Below are positions 1 to 8,190 of a DNA stretch of 26,846 nucleotides, in pieces. The notes beneath the pieces are model-generated. The model had not been told where the DNA came from and made no database searches. It was given only the letters and a program-made list of their open reading frames with translations. How positions within the stretch are numbered: position 1 is the first letter of the stretch; each line of letters opens with the position of its first letter. The translations under genes were made by a program, and so were the position numbers. This DNA is from a virus, in the IMG/VR virus record IMGVR_UViG_3300024273_001132, positions 1 through 26,846 of that record; one strand, given 5' to 3'.

Positions 1-677
1 ATCTGTTATTTGCTCTTAGTGATTCGTTGATATCTGATGATGGATCTGATGGAACACAGAATACCACGGTTATCAAGACTCAAATTCCTGGATCTACATC
101 AACGTTTCAGGTTATAGTAACTGCTAACAGTGGTTATGAGTTTACGCAAGCAGATATTGATAATATATCGTTAGATGATTCAGTTCCTGCTAGAATATCA
201 CTGAGTAATAAAATTCTTGCTGGAGATTCTAAATCATTTACGGCAACAATAACTGATAGTGATTTTCCTGCAACAGAGGGCACTCAAACTCAAATATTAT
301 GGTCACCTTCTAGTGGGGCTACTCGAATATTAAAGTTCACTCTATTTAGCGAGTCAGGAACTTCTATATCGACTGGAAGATCATATGTGTATTTATTAAC
401 AGGTACTCCGGTTGTTGGTTCTGTAATCAATATGGGTATATATAGTACTACGATTTTATATACAATAAATAGTTCTAATATCGATACTGTCGGATCATCT
501 TATGCTACGTTCTTAAATAATGTAACAGCTGCTCAGTGGAAAGCAGCAGGTATATATTCATACACTCAAGGAAATCCTGTTGGTTTTGAGCCTACCGCTT
601 CATATGACAGTGTAAATGATAGATTAACATTTAATATGAACTGGCAAAATAGCATATCTCCACCATACGTGCAATAA
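1..677 (+). CDS. Virion fibre/adhesin-like structural protein, C-terminal part (5' truncated)
   Basis: The reading frame is open to the left edge (first full codon at 3) and ends at a TAA at 675-677, so this is the C-terminal part of a longer protein. A TTG at 27 is an in-frame leucine codon rather than a likely start. The visible ~225 residues are rich in Ser, Thr, Asn, Gly and beta-branched residues, with no enzyme motif, signal or membrane segment. That composition fits beta-rich tail-fibre, baseplate appendage or adhesin domains. The next gene begins 12 bases later and the following genes are also structural, which supports a virion role. I do not recognise the family, so the structural call rests on composition and context. 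Confidence 0.5.
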   Translation, partial: LLFALSDSLISDDGSDGTQNTTVIKTQIPGSTSTFQVIVTANSGYEFTQADIDNISLDDSVPARISLSNKILAGDSKSFTATITDSDFPATEGTQTQILWSPSSGATRILKFTLFSESGTSISTGRSYVYLLTGTPVVGSVINMGIYSTTILYTINSSNIDTVGSSYATFLNNVTAAQWKAAGIYSYTQGNPVGFEPTASYDSVNDRLTFNMNWQNSISPPYVQ

Positions 678-689
678 TAATTATACAAC

Positions 690-1487
690 ATGAATCAAAT
701 CGAAAAAACAAGTATCACAAAAAGCGCCTTAATATTTCTTACAGGTGCGCTTTTTGTTATGTTGATATTACAGCAATGTAATTCAAACGATTCTCTTAAA
801 AGAGAAATCAAACAAGTTCAAATTGTCGCAGACCGAAATTACAACAATTTAATAGCATCACAAGACACTATTAAGTTTGAGAAAAATAGTAAAAAAGAAT
901 TAGTTGGAAAAATAAGATCATATGAGTTTGATATAAATTCACTTGATAAAAATACTAAACAATTAACTTCAAATTATGTCGATGCTCTTAATTTAAATAA
1001 AAAACTTAAAAACGTTAATTCCTTATTAGGTGCACAGATTAAAATTAAAGATTCTATTGTTAATGCTAATTCAAATGTTATTCTGAATGACTCAACGATA
1101 GTAGTTAATCTAAGTGACTCTAAAAAATGGGATAAATATAACTGGAGAACATTCAATGGAAGTGTATCACTTAACAGAGATAACTTTAGTGTTAATAATT
1201 CTGTGTTTGAGTTTCAACAAGGGATTGGGATTAAAGCTGCTATTGTAGTTGAAAATAATATTAGCATGTTAAAGATAACTTCAAGTTATCCGGGCCTTGA
1301 GTTCACAGACATTGAAAACATAAATTTGGTTAATGATAAATTAAATCAAAAGCAAACAAAAAAAGGCGGTTGGGCTATTGGAGCTGGAGTTGGTTATGGA
1401 ATTAATTTAAATAGCGGACAAGTAATAGGCACAGGACCTTCGATTGGTGTTGGTTTATACTACTCACCTAAATGGTTAAAATTTTAA
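690..1487 (+). CDS. Membrane-anchored coiled-coil protein with C-terminal beta-strand domain (DUF6808-like; possible spanin-like role)
   Basis: This 265-residue protein has a single hydrophobic N-terminal segment at about residues 12-28, then a Cys at 30. The Cys could be a lipidation site, but the preceding residues (LQQ) are not a good lipobox. Residues ~31-110 are charged and heptad-like, consistent with a coiled coil. The last ~40 residues (227-265) are Gly-rich alternating beta strands ending in Phe, as in outer-membrane-type beta hairpins. This architecture recalls the DUF6808 proteins of Bacteroidota phages. An envelope-spanning protein among late structural genes could work in lysis like a spanin, but that is inference. 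It starts at ATG after an A-rich leader and lies 16 bases before the next gene. Confidence 0.45.
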   Translation: MNQIEKTSITKSALIFLTGALFVMLILQQCNSNDSLKREIKQVQIVADRNYNNLIASQDTIKFEKNSKKELVGKIRSYEFDINSLDKNTKQLTSNYVDALNLNKKLKNVNSLLGAQIKIKDSIVNANSNVILNDSTIVVNLSDSKKWDKYNWRTFNGSVSLNRDNFSVNNSVFEFQQGIGIKAAIVVENNISMLKITSSYPGLEFTDIENINLVNDKLNQKQTKKGGWAIGAGVGYGINLNSGQVIGTGPSIGVGLYYSPKWLKF

Positions 1488-1503
1488 AATACAATAATAA
1501 AAA

Positions 1504-3558
1504 ATGGCACAATCATCAAGATTCGCGAGATTAGACGAAGATATTCTTTTAGAATTTATATATCACGACCAGAACGTCGAACATGTAGATGAAGTCAAGA
1601 TTGAGAATGACGAGAATGGAAGTCAACTTAAATATTTAAATACGGTTGATAGTAATGATAATGCATCTAGATTTTTAATTCATGAATTAGGGGCTGATGT
1701 TGTTAATTTTACAGTGGCTATTATTAATGGTTATGTTTCAATTAATAATTTTGCAAGTAGACAATTATTATTAAGAAATGGAAAGACATATAAATTTGAT
1801 CTTTCAGACCCAAGCATTGATAATCCTGCAGGTTTTGTTATACCTTTTGGAAATGGTACTTTAAACGGGACAATATATACATACACTCCATTAACTAATG
1901 GTAAGTACCAATACACTTACGAAAATACTGCAACTACTAAATTTGTTGGAGGAGAAATAGAGGTTTCAAATAGAGCTAGTTCATTATATTCAGTTCCATT
2001 ACAACAGACTGGAAATGATATTAAAACTGCACCTGGAGAGGTTGGAAGATATTACGCAGTAAGCACTGATACAAGCAATAAATTTGCTCTTTTAAATAAT
2101 TCATTAGATTATTTAGATTCTACAAATTGGGAAGGAACAACATCTGCTGGATTAGAGGTTGTACCGACAGTGGACGTACAGGCTGTTTGGTATGATACAA
2201 TAAGATTACACTTACGAACAGGGTATTCTTTTAGTGCAAGGGGTTATGATGGTTTCTTGTTTCAAACAAAGATTAAAAAACAGTCGGGAATTTATAATTA
2301 TTTAAATTCTACGGTTTATTTAAATTCATCTAGTTTTGAATATCAAAATCCTCAACCATTTGTTCTAGGTGATAGTTCATATTCTAAATTTATAGAGATA
2401 AAAGTTCCTTCACTAGTTCATATGGATGAAGTTGCAAGAAATAAAGAATTTGCTGATACTTTCTTTGGAACTATTGACCCTATAAATTCGTCTATTAACT
2501 ATGAAATTGATTTTAATTTAATAAGTCAGGTAGTAACTATCGGATCTTATGATTATATTGAAGTTGTTGAAGGTACGAATTTAATTATTGCACAAGAAGA
2601 CGAATTTGCTGATATTTCTGCAAATGTAGAAGAGGCAAATGACGGAGACTATTTTAACATATATGGTACAAAGGACGGTTCTCAAAATGATTTTGCAACT
2701 TACATTAATGATAGAACATCAGAATCAGGAGACGACATTATTGTTTTCCATGATATTGAAGTAAGCGAGCAAGTTGGTTTAGAATATTTAAGAACTTATT
2801 TAACTTCATTCGTGCAGACTGTTAATTATGATCAGGCTTTATTATTTAGACCGGTTATTTTAAATGCTGGTGTTTCTAGTAATTTTTTAATTAGACACAA
2901 CATGAGAATATACAATGAAACTGATAATACTCAGATTATAAAATCGGCATCATTGATTCATAACAAACCTAAAACATATGGTAAAAAGTTAACAAAATTA
3001 AACATAAATGCAGAAGCTAATGTAATTTACAATACACTACCAAATACTAGTGTTAATCGTGAATTAAATCAGTTTGTTAACTCAATAAGACCTAGTGTTG
3101 GAGAGACTAAATATGTTTCAGTTGCTATTGATACAATTAATATAGTTTCGGCTAATACAAATATTACAGTAACAGGTACTGAATCAAATAATCTAAACGA
3201 CATTATATATTATGGAGAGGGCGAGGGAGTTATTAGTCTTTCTAAAGTTTCAGATAACTTTGTTAAATTTAACATTGCTCAAAAATCAGGAGAAACTGTT
3301 AATTCAGTAAGTTTAGTTAATGCTGAAAATATTATTTTGATTATTAAAAGTGGAGACATTGAACAACAAATATCGCACGATCCTAGTTTTCCAGATATTA
3401 ACGCAGAAAAAGGAGAAGTATTTTTTAAGATTCCAAAAAGTACAGCAATTAGATTCGATCAGCAAGATACAAACATATCATCTGACAAATTTTATATTAA
3501 CATAAAGAATGGAGAAACTGAATCTCTTCTTTATCACGGAAAAGTAAACATCATATAA
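1504..3558 (+). CDS. Large virion structural protein (tail/baseplate-associated, family not recognised)
   Basis: The 684-residue product has no signal peptide, membrane segment or catalytic motif. It is acidic and Asn/Ser/Thr/Ile-rich with many predicted beta stretches, as in baseplate wedge or fibre-attachment proteins. Its stop codon shares one base with the start of the tail-tube-like gene (TAATG at 3556-3560), so the two are translationally coupled and probably belong to the same tail structure. T4-like phages have a baseplate wedge protein, gp8, that is considerably longer in some marine relatives, but I see no motif that proves this assignment. Structure prediction would be decisive. 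The virion assignment is moderately certain and the specific part is unknown. Confidence 0.5.
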   Translation: MAQSSRFARLDEDILLEFIYHDQNVEHVDEVKIENDENGSQLKYLNTVDSNDNASRFLIHELGADVVNFTVAIINGYVSINNFASRQLLLRNGKTYKFDLSDPSIDNPAGFVIPFGNGTLNGTIYTYTPLTNGKYQYTYENTATTKFVGGEIEVSNRASSLYSVPLQQTGNDIKTAPGEVGRYYAVSTDTSNKFALLNNSLDYLDSTNWEGTTSAGLEVVPTVDVQAVWYDTIRLHLRTGYSFSARGYDGFLFQTKIKKQSGIYNYLNSTVYLNSSSFEYQNPQPFVLGDSSYSKFIEIKVPSLVHMDEVARNKEFADTFFGTIDPINSSINYEIDFNLISQVVTIGSYDYIEVVEGTNLIIAQEDEFADISANVEEANDGDYFNIYGTKDGSQNDFATYINDRTSESGDDIIVFHDIEVSEQVGLEYLRTYLTSFVQTVNYDQALLFRPVILNAGVSSNFLIRHNMRIYNETDNTQIIKSASLIHNKPKTYGKKLTKLNINAEANVIYNTLPNTSVNRELNQFVNSIRPSVGETKYVSVAIDTINIVSANTNITVTGTESNNLNDIIYYGEGEGVISLSKVSDNFVKFNIAQKSGETVNSVSLVNAENIILIIKSGDIEQQISHDPSFPDINAEKGEVFFKIPKSTAIRFDQQDTNISSDKFYINIKNGETESLLYHGKVNII

Positions 3559-4109
3559 TGATTTTAAACAATAGAAATAATTTATTTAATTTTAAGTTTC
3601 CTAGGAATTTTATTCCATTGGAGGTTGCTGATAAATATCGAAAGTATTTGAATAGAATGCCTGGTAATATTATCACAGAACCGATTGACTTTATTAATTA
3701 TTCAATACAAGGAGTTGCGGTACCAGGAATATCATTTGATCCTATAGAGCAATCACCAAATGATGGAACTAAGAGCTATCATCGAGGTTCGGTTCCAATA
3801 CAAAATACTATTGATAGGACATTTGAAATAGAGATGCAATTACTGGATGGTTTCATTAATTACTGGATTATGCAAGACACTCTTTTGTATTATTATTCAA
3901 AGACTGTTAGAAAACCATTTCTTGATGATTTAAAGTTACAAATACTAGATGCTGAAGGAATTCATGTTATGAGCGCTGTTTTTGAAAAACCAATTATGAA
4001 TTCAATATCAGAACTTGAATTGAATATGAGTTCAAATATAGCAGAATTTAATACTTTTAAATTAAGCTTTTATTACAATAAATTTAATTTGATACTAGAA
4101 ATAGATTAA
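3558..4109 (+). CDS. gp19-like tail tube (or tube-fold baseplate/tube-cap) protein
   Basis: This 183-residue protein follows the layout of T4 gp19. Near residues 45-60 is a beta segment ending in VAVPGIS, corresponding to the gp19 region around its ALPAG turn. A beta strand and helix at ~90-115 (FEIEMQLLDGFINYWIM) matches the region where gp19 has its conserved helix. The C-terminal part has the strand pair and the SELELN...EFNTFKLSFYY ending, close to gp19 GELQLD...EIQTFEVTLALDY. T4 gp54 and gp48 share the tube fold, so a tube-initiator role is possible. It overlaps the upstream structural gene by one base. The fold call is fairly secure and the exact position in the tail is less so. Confidence 0.65.
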   Translation: MILNNRNNLFNFKFPRNFIPLEVADKYRKYLNRMPGNIITEPIDFINYSIQGVAVPGISFDPIEQSPNDGTKSYHRGSVPIQNTIDRTFEIEMQLLDGFINYWIMQDTLLYYYSKTVRKPFLDDLKLQILDAEGIHVMSAVFEKPIMNSISELELNMSSNIAEFNTFKLSFYYNKFNLILEID

Positions 4110-4121
4110 GATATATACATT

Positions 4122-4490
4122 ATGAAAACATTTATAGATTACATATCAGAACAAGAATCAACTGATTTAGAATTAAAGATTCTTTTAGAATCGTTAGAAT
4201 CAGAATGGAGCGATGAACTAGAAGCTAAAGTTGATATGGCTTTAGAATCTTTTATGTCGACTTACAAGAATGAAGATGGTTCTTATAATATCCATGAATT
4301 TAATGAAGAACTTACTAATGAAGGTATTTTAGGATCTATTTTTGGAGGTCTTGCTGGTTTTGCGCTAGGTAAAACTGTCGGTAAGACTGTTGCAAAGATC
4401 TTAGGTATTGAAAAAGGAATCTTTTATGATATGTTAACTTCGAGACTTGTAGGTGCTGCCTTAGGATCTGCTCTCGCTAATAAAATATAA
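4122..4490 (+). CDS. Small virion-internal candidate: capsid-targeting-like N-terminus plus glycine-zipper hydrophobic C-terminus
   Basis: The 122-residue product begins MKTFIDYISEQ, very close to the capsid targeting sequence of T4 internal proteins (MKTYQEFIAE). Residues ~15-67 are acidic and helical. From residue 68 the character changes to glycine-rich hydrophobic stretches (GILGSIFGGLAGFALG, then another at 107-120), typical of glycine zippers and membrane-inserting peptides. A Glu-Gly junction at 67/68 (ELTNE|G) lies exactly at the domain boundary. Its P3 residue is Thr rather than Leu, Ile or Val, so it is only a partial match to the prohead cleavage rule. Inference: a head-packaged protein whose C-terminal part may act on membranes. 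It ends directly at the next gene's start. Confidence 0.5.
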   Translation: MKTFIDYISEQESTDLELKILLESLESEWSDELEAKVDMALESFMSTYKNEDGSYNIHEFNEELTNEGILGSIFGGLAGFALGKTVGKTVAKILGIEKGIFYDMLTSRLVGAALGSALANKI

Positions 4491-5147
4491 ATGAATTTTA
4501 TAACTATCGACTTTTCGCTTAATTCCCCTGGGATTTGTATCTTTTCTGATAATAAGTATCATTTTATTGGGTATTTAAAACCAGGAACTGGAACTAAAGC
4601 CGAACAAAGAATTCAAGAAGAACTTAATATTCTTGAAGATACACAGATCTCCTTTCAACCCGACTGGACTAATACCGAGAACTATTCTAAAAGCGAGATG
4701 ATTAAAGTACAGCGACACATGAAAACCGCTGATGACATTATTAATTTTATTTTAGATATAACAAAAACTACAAAAGATTATGTGGTTGCTTTTGAAGGCT
4801 CCTCTTATGGTTCTTCTTCGGGAACTAATAATATAATTGACATGGCTGCGGGTGCTGCTATCCTTAAGATGGAAATGATGTCGAGGCTTGAAGTCTTGGA
4901 CATGATGACAATTGCACCATCAACCATCAAGAAGCATGCTGGAAAAGGAAACATGAAGAAGGATGAACTTTGGATTAAATTCTTGGAGAATGTTTTAAAC
5001 GATAAAGAGCTTGAAAACTCGTCATTGCTTGCATTCTGTAAAAACAATATCGGAGAGGTTAAAAAAGTCCCTAAACCTATGGATGATTTAGTAGATGCAT
5101 ACTTCTTAAATCACTTAGCCAGAACCTTATTTTACCCCAAGGCTTAA
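4491..5147 (+). CDS. RuvC-like Holliday junction resolvase (RNase H fold)
   Basis: The 218-residue protein carries the acidic pattern of RuvC-type resolvases. Motif I is at the N-terminus (ITIDFSLNSPGI, Asp7), motif II has a Glu after a hydrophobic strand (VVAFEGSSYG, Glu102), a basic segment follows (PSTIKKHAGKGNMKKDE, 143-159), and the C-terminal motif is PMDDLVDAYFL (Asp198, 199 and 202). The length fits phage RuvC-like enzymes. T4 itself uses endonuclease VII (gp49) to resolve branched DNA before packaging; a RuvC-like enzyme is the likely functional substitute here. It follows the previous gene with no spacer (TAAATG) and precedes the gp32 leader, linking late head genes to the replication block. 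Confidence 0.8.
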   Translation: MNFITIDFSLNSPGICIFSDNKYHFIGYLKPGTGTKAEQRIQEELNILEDTQISFQPDWTNTENYSKSEMIKVQRHMKTADDIINFILDITKTTKDYVVAFEGSSYGSSSGTNNIIDMAAGAAILKMEMMSRLEVLDMMTIAPSTIKKHAGKGNMKKDELWIKFLENVLNDKELENSSLLAFCKNNIGEVKKVPKPMDDLVDAYFLNHLARTLFYPKA

Positions 5148-5228
5148 AGACTTTAGTTATATTACACCTGTGAGATTTTGTTTCACAAAGGTTAAAAAAT
5201 ATTTTAATATAATAAAAAGAAAGTCTTT
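5146..5228. repeat. Inverted repeat enclosing a small hairpin, in the intergenic leader before gene 32
   Basis: AAAGACTTT at 5146-5154 is the exact reverse complement of AAAGTCTTT at 5220-5228. Between them lies an imperfect hairpin, ACCTGTGA at about 5166-5173 facing TCACAAAGGT at 5183-5192. The left arm overlaps the stop codon of the resolvase gene. There is no clean terminator T-run. It could be a weak terminator, an mRNA end or processing structure, or chance pairing in AT-rich DNA. No gene is seen in 5148-5395. Confidence 0.35.
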
Positions 5229-5234
5229 CAGGTC

Positions 5235-5310
5235 TATATATAATGACCCGATAAAAAAAGATATATAATTAAATAGAAAGTGAAACAATCATTTTATTTT
5301 CTATATAACG
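5235..5310 (+). promoter_or_regulatory. Candidate promoter cluster for gene 32 (TATATAAT-like boxes)
   Basis: The 248-base gap before gene 32 contains TATATATAAT (5235-5244), ATATATAATT (5261-5270) and CTATATAACG (5301-5310). T4 gene 32 is served by several promoters, so a cluster here is plausible. AT-rich intergenic DNA produces such boxes by chance, and no -33/-35 partner is clear. Confidence 0.3.
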
Positions 5311-5333
5311 AATGTAAGGTTTTTAAAGGTACC

Positions 5334-5377
5334 AATTAACAAACTTAGCGAATTAACAATTTAAAGAAAATTAACAA
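5334..5377 (+). repeat. Three AATTAACAA direct repeats just upstream of gene 32: candidate autoregulatory operator
   Basis: AATTAACAA occurs at 5334-5342, 5351-5359 and 5369-5377, spaced 17 and 18 bases apart, in a stretch that looks unstructured and ends at the gene 32 ATG (5396). In T4, gp32 represses its own translation by binding cooperatively to an unstructured A/U-rich leader with short repeats next to the start. The repeats here occupy the equivalent place. The autoregulatory role is inferred. Confidence 0.4.
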
Positions 5378-5395
5378 AATTAAAGTATTTAAGAC

Positions 5396-6310
5396 ATGGC
5401 AGAATTTGACATTTTTAACTTAAGCGTCTCAGACGTAGAAACTCACGAAGTACAAACCTCAAACGGAGGAGACATGTACAAACCATCAGCCGATCAAGGT
5501 AAAGATGGAACTTATAAAGCATTAGTACGCTTTGTACCAAACCCAACAAATCCAAGAAACTCTTTAGTTAAAAAATACGTACACTGGTTAACAAATGCCA
5601 ATGGTGACGGTAAAATGGTAGACTCTCCATCAACAGTTGGTGAATCTTGTCCTATTGCTGACGTATTCTTTAAACTACGTAAAAGTGATTCAGCAGTTGA
5701 TCGCAAAATGAGCGATAAACTTAAAAGACGTGAGCAGTATTTTGCTCTAGTTAAAGTTATTAAAGATCCTCAAAATCCAGATTTCGAAGGTACTTATAAA
5801 ATATTCAAATTTGGTTATAAGATCAAAGAGAAAATTGATGAAGAATTAAAACCAGCATTTGGAGAACCTACTCAAGTATTTGACCTATTTGCAGGTAAAA
5901 ACTTTGAATTGATTATCACTAGACAAGGAGAATTTAATAACTATGATAAGTCTAAATTCTCTGCAAGTACTTCTGCAATTGATTTAGCCGGAACTCCAGC
6001 TGCAAGAAATGCAGAAAACATGACAACTATTAAGGCTGAATTAGACAAAGCGCCAAGTTTAACACCATTTGAATACAAAACATGGGATGAAGAAACAAGA
6101 GACTTTGTAAATAATATCCTTAGAAGTTATTTAAATCCAGGTGATTCGATGGGTACTGTAACTTCAAAACCAGCAGCTAAAAAAGTAGCAGCTAAGACTG
6201 AAAAAGAAGTACCAGCAGGATCTGCAGACTTTGAATTTCCATCCGAAATGACAGCTAATGTAGATAATAGCGATGATTTAGATTCTTTTCTAAATGATCT
6301 TGATCTTTAA
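5396..6310 (+). CDS. 32: gp32-like single-stranded DNA-binding protein
   Basis: The 304-residue length is close to T4 gp32 (301). The core has the gp32 OB-fold signatures: basic and aromatic residues around 38-65 (TYKALVRFVPNP, KKYVHWLT), the EGTYKIFKFGYKI segment (131-143) and FDLFAGKNFELII (162-174). The extreme C-terminus is acidic (DNSDDLDSFLNDLDL), like the T4 tail that contacts other replication proteins. A Lys/Ala-rich linker (258-270) precedes it. T4 gp32 binds zinc through one His and three Cys; this protein keeps His63 but has only one Cys (85), so the zinc site appears lost. It coats ssDNA and organises primase, UvsY and UvsW, all encoded just downstream. Confidence 0.9.
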   Translation: MAEFDIFNLSVSDVETHEVQTSNGGDMYKPSADQGKDGTYKALVRFVPNPTNPRNSLVKKYVHWLTNANGDGKMVDSPSTVGESCPIADVFFKLRKSDSAVDRKMSDKLKRREQYFALVKVIKDPQNPDFEGTYKIFKFGYKIKEKIDEELKPAFGEPTQVFDLFAGKNFELIITRQGEFNNYDKSKFSASTSAIDLAGTPAARNAENMTTIKAELDKAPSLTPFEYKTWDEETRDFVNNILRSYLNPGDSMGTVTSKPAAKKVAAKTEKEVPAGSADFEFPSEMTANVDNSDDLDSFLNDLDL

Positions 6311-6329
6311 TAGATTACATATTTAAAAA

Positions 6330-6370
6330 GTTAAGCTAAGGACATCTGGTAATCATTTGTCCTTAACTTG
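6330..6370 (+). terminator. Hairpin after gene 32, possible weak terminator
   Basis: GTTAAG plus GACA (6330-6335 and 6341-6344, with a CTAAG bulge) pairs with TGTCCTTAAC (6358-6367). Equivalently, AAGGACA at 6338-6344 faces TGTCCTT at 6358-6364. Only a broken T-run follows (CTTGTCTTT), so termination would be partial. It would allow high gp32 expression with limited read-through into the primase. Confidence 0.45.
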
Positions 6371-6398
6371 TCTTTACACTAATCTAAAAATGTAATAA

Positions 6399-7526
6399 AT
6401 GGCTGAATCCACAAAAATAAACGAAGAATTAAAATCAAAAATCAGAAGTTTAATCAAACAAGTTATTGTTCAACAGCATAGCGAGTCGAATAAACAAATG
6501 ATAAAAGAAATGTCTGGTAGAATTACCATGGCATGCCCATATTGTGGTGATAGTACAACTGATTTAAATAAAAAGCGTGGTAATTTATACTGGGATACTT
6601 TACAGTATCATTGTTTTAATTGTAGTACACATTCAAATGCATATCAATTATTAAAAGATCATCATATACAATTCCAAAACACTGGAGATTCAATCGAAGT
6701 TATTGATTTTATACAAGATCATAAAACTGCAGTCAATGATATAGAAGTTCTACAGCACGATGTATTTAAAACGACATATGATTTGTCGCCAACAAGAGAA
6801 GAATTAAAAGATTTTTTTGGATTTAAAGACGTTGAAATTGGAGATCCTGCATTTTTTTATCTAAGAAATAGAATGCTATCTAAAAAGTTAACAAACTTTA
6901 TGTATTCTCCAAAAGACAAGAGAATTGTGGTTCTTAACCTAGCTCCAAAAGAAAAAGTAATAGGATTTCAGACAAGATCTCTTAACAAAAAAAGTAATTC
7001 AAGATATTTGACCTATGATCTTGAGAGAATATATCAAGAAACCGGAAGAGAACTTATATTAACCGAAGAAGAGTTAATAAGCACCAAAAAATTATCAACA
7101 TTATTTGGCGTAATGCTTGTAGATTTCCAAAGAGAAGTTACCATGTTTGAAGGTCCTATCGATGCAATGTTTATGAGTAATTCAATTGGATTAGCGACAG
7201 CAACTAGATCAACTCTAGAATTTGATGAAATACCAACCATTAGATATATGTTTGATAATGATGCTACTGGTAAAAAGAAGATGATGGAGAAATTAAGAAG
7301 AGGCAAAAAGATATTTATATGGGATAAATTTCTTAACGAAACCAACATTGAAAAAGATTGGGCAAAATACTTAAAGGATGGTGATCAAGAAAATAGAGAT
7401 AAATATTCTAAACACATAGGTGATTTGAATGATTTAGTAATCTCAGCATGGCTAACTAAAAACAAATGTTTAACTAATTTAACCGAGTATTTTACAGATT
7501 CTCAACTTGATGCGTACTACCTATGA
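6399..7526 (+). CDS. 61: gp61-like DNA primase (zinc finger plus TOPRIM)
   Basis: This 375-residue protein has an N-terminal zinc-binding domain with Cys46-x2-Cys49 (ACPYCGDS) and Cys72-x2-Cys75 (HCFNCSTH), typical of DnaG/gp61 primases. A TOPRIM domain follows, with its catalytic Glu in MFEGPIDAMF (Glu251) and the DxD in YMFDNDATGKK (Asp286, Asp288). It is slightly longer than T4 gp61 (342). It would make RNA primers for lagging-strand synthesis together with the gp41-type helicase, which is not in this window. Its stop overlaps the start of the next small gene (ATGA), indicating coupled translation. Confidence 0.85.
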   Translation: MAESTKINEELKSKIRSLIKQVIVQQHSESNKQMIKEMSGRITMACPYCGDSTTDLNKKRGNLYWDTLQYHCFNCSTHSNAYQLLKDHHIQFQNTGDSIEVIDFIQDHKTAVNDIEVLQHDVFKTTYDLSPTREELKDFFGFKDVEIGDPAFFYLRNRMLSKKLTNFMYSPKDKRIVVLNLAPKEKVIGFQTRSLNKKSNSRYLTYDLERIYQETGRELILTEEELISTKKLSTLFGVMLVDFQREVTMFEGPIDAMFMSNSIGLATATRSTLEFDEIPTIRYMFDNDATGKKKMMEKLRRGKKIFIWDKFLNETNIEKDWAKYLKDGDQENRDKYSKHIGDLNDLVISAWLTKNKCLTNLTEYFTDSQLDAYYL

Positions 7527-7750
7527 CAATAAAAAATATAGATTTAATTAACATGATTGACGAAGGGTTTGAAGATTTTGAAGCAGAAAGAAACAAACGA
7601 AAAAATATTAAACTACTTCTAGATTTTAGTAGTTCAGATATAACACATGACAGGAAAAGTATGAATATGGATACTAAACCTAAATATAAACAAAAGTTTT
7701 TAACCAATGTTTATATCAAAGACAAGAAGAATAATAATTCACTTTTTTAA
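7523..7750 (+). CDS. Small replication-block protein with C-terminal NSLF tail
   Basis: The 75-residue, highly charged protein starts inside the primase stop codon (ATGA) and sits between primase and UvsY, so it is co-translated with replication genes. Residues 1-20 are acidic and hydrophobic, and the rest is Lys/Asn-rich and probably flexible. It ends in KKNNNSLF. Three other proteins in this window also end in -LF, which resembles sliding-clamp-binding peptides. T4 gp33, the late-transcription coactivator, is also a small protein with a hydrophobic clamp-binding C-terminus, so a gp33-like role is possible. No sequence match is clear and the family is not recognised. Confidence 0.55.
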   Translation: MTIKNIDLINMIDEGFEDFEAERNKRKNIKLLLDFSSSDITHDRKSMNMDTKPKYKQKFLTNVYIKDKKNNNSLF

Positions 7751-7761
7751 CTACAATTAAA

Positions 7762-8190
7762 ATGTCCGAAATAAAAGATAAGATCACAACACTTGATAAT
7801 TATTTAAGTAAGCAACGAGATGATTGGACCTCTAAAATTAGAGCTTTGACCGAAGATTTAAAACTTGGAAATAATCTTGAAGAAGTTAGCGCATATACAT
7901 TAAGTTATCGCCAAATACTAGTAGAACATTTAACAACTATGGGTAATAGAATAAGAACCCAGAAAACAGTTGTTGATAAAAGATACAAAGATAAATGGAT
8001 CGAATATTATACGTATGATTACAAATTGACTGATAAAATGAGAGAGAAATTCGTTGAAGCAGATATTGCAGACGATTCTCATATATTAGACCTACTACAA
8101 ACACAAAAACATTTTATCGAAGGATCTATTAAGACTTTAGATAATATGGGATTTGCGATTAAAAATAGACTTGATATGTCTCGTTTATAA
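7762..8190 (+). CDS. uvsY: UvsY-like recombination mediator
   Basis: At 142 residues this matches T4 UvsY in length (137). The clearest match is the C-terminal helix: IEGSIKTLDNMGFAIKNRLDM here against the T4 segment DAIKSRGFAIKHIQDM. The middle region (QKTVVDKRYKDKWIEYYTYDYKLT) matches the T4 pattern of a basic helix followed by a YY turn. UvsY loads the UvsX recombinase onto gp32-coated ssDNA. The neighbours gp32 and UvsW fit the pathway; UvsX is outside the window. The stop codon is embedded in a TATAAATA late-promoter-like box that would serve uvsW. Confidence 0.8.
   Translation: MSEIKDKITTLDNYLSKQRDDWTSKIRALTEDLKLGNNLEEVSAYTLSYRQILVEHLTTMGNRIRTQKTVVDKRYKDKWIEYYTYDYKLTDKMREKFVEADIADDSHILDLLQTQKHFIEGSIKTLDNMGFAIKNRLDMSRL

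Noticed and set aside
4305-4328. ELTNE|G in the 122-residue protein as a firm prohead cleavage site
   Set aside because: P3 is Thr instead of Leu, Ile or Val as in the other sites, so it is treated only as a partial match.
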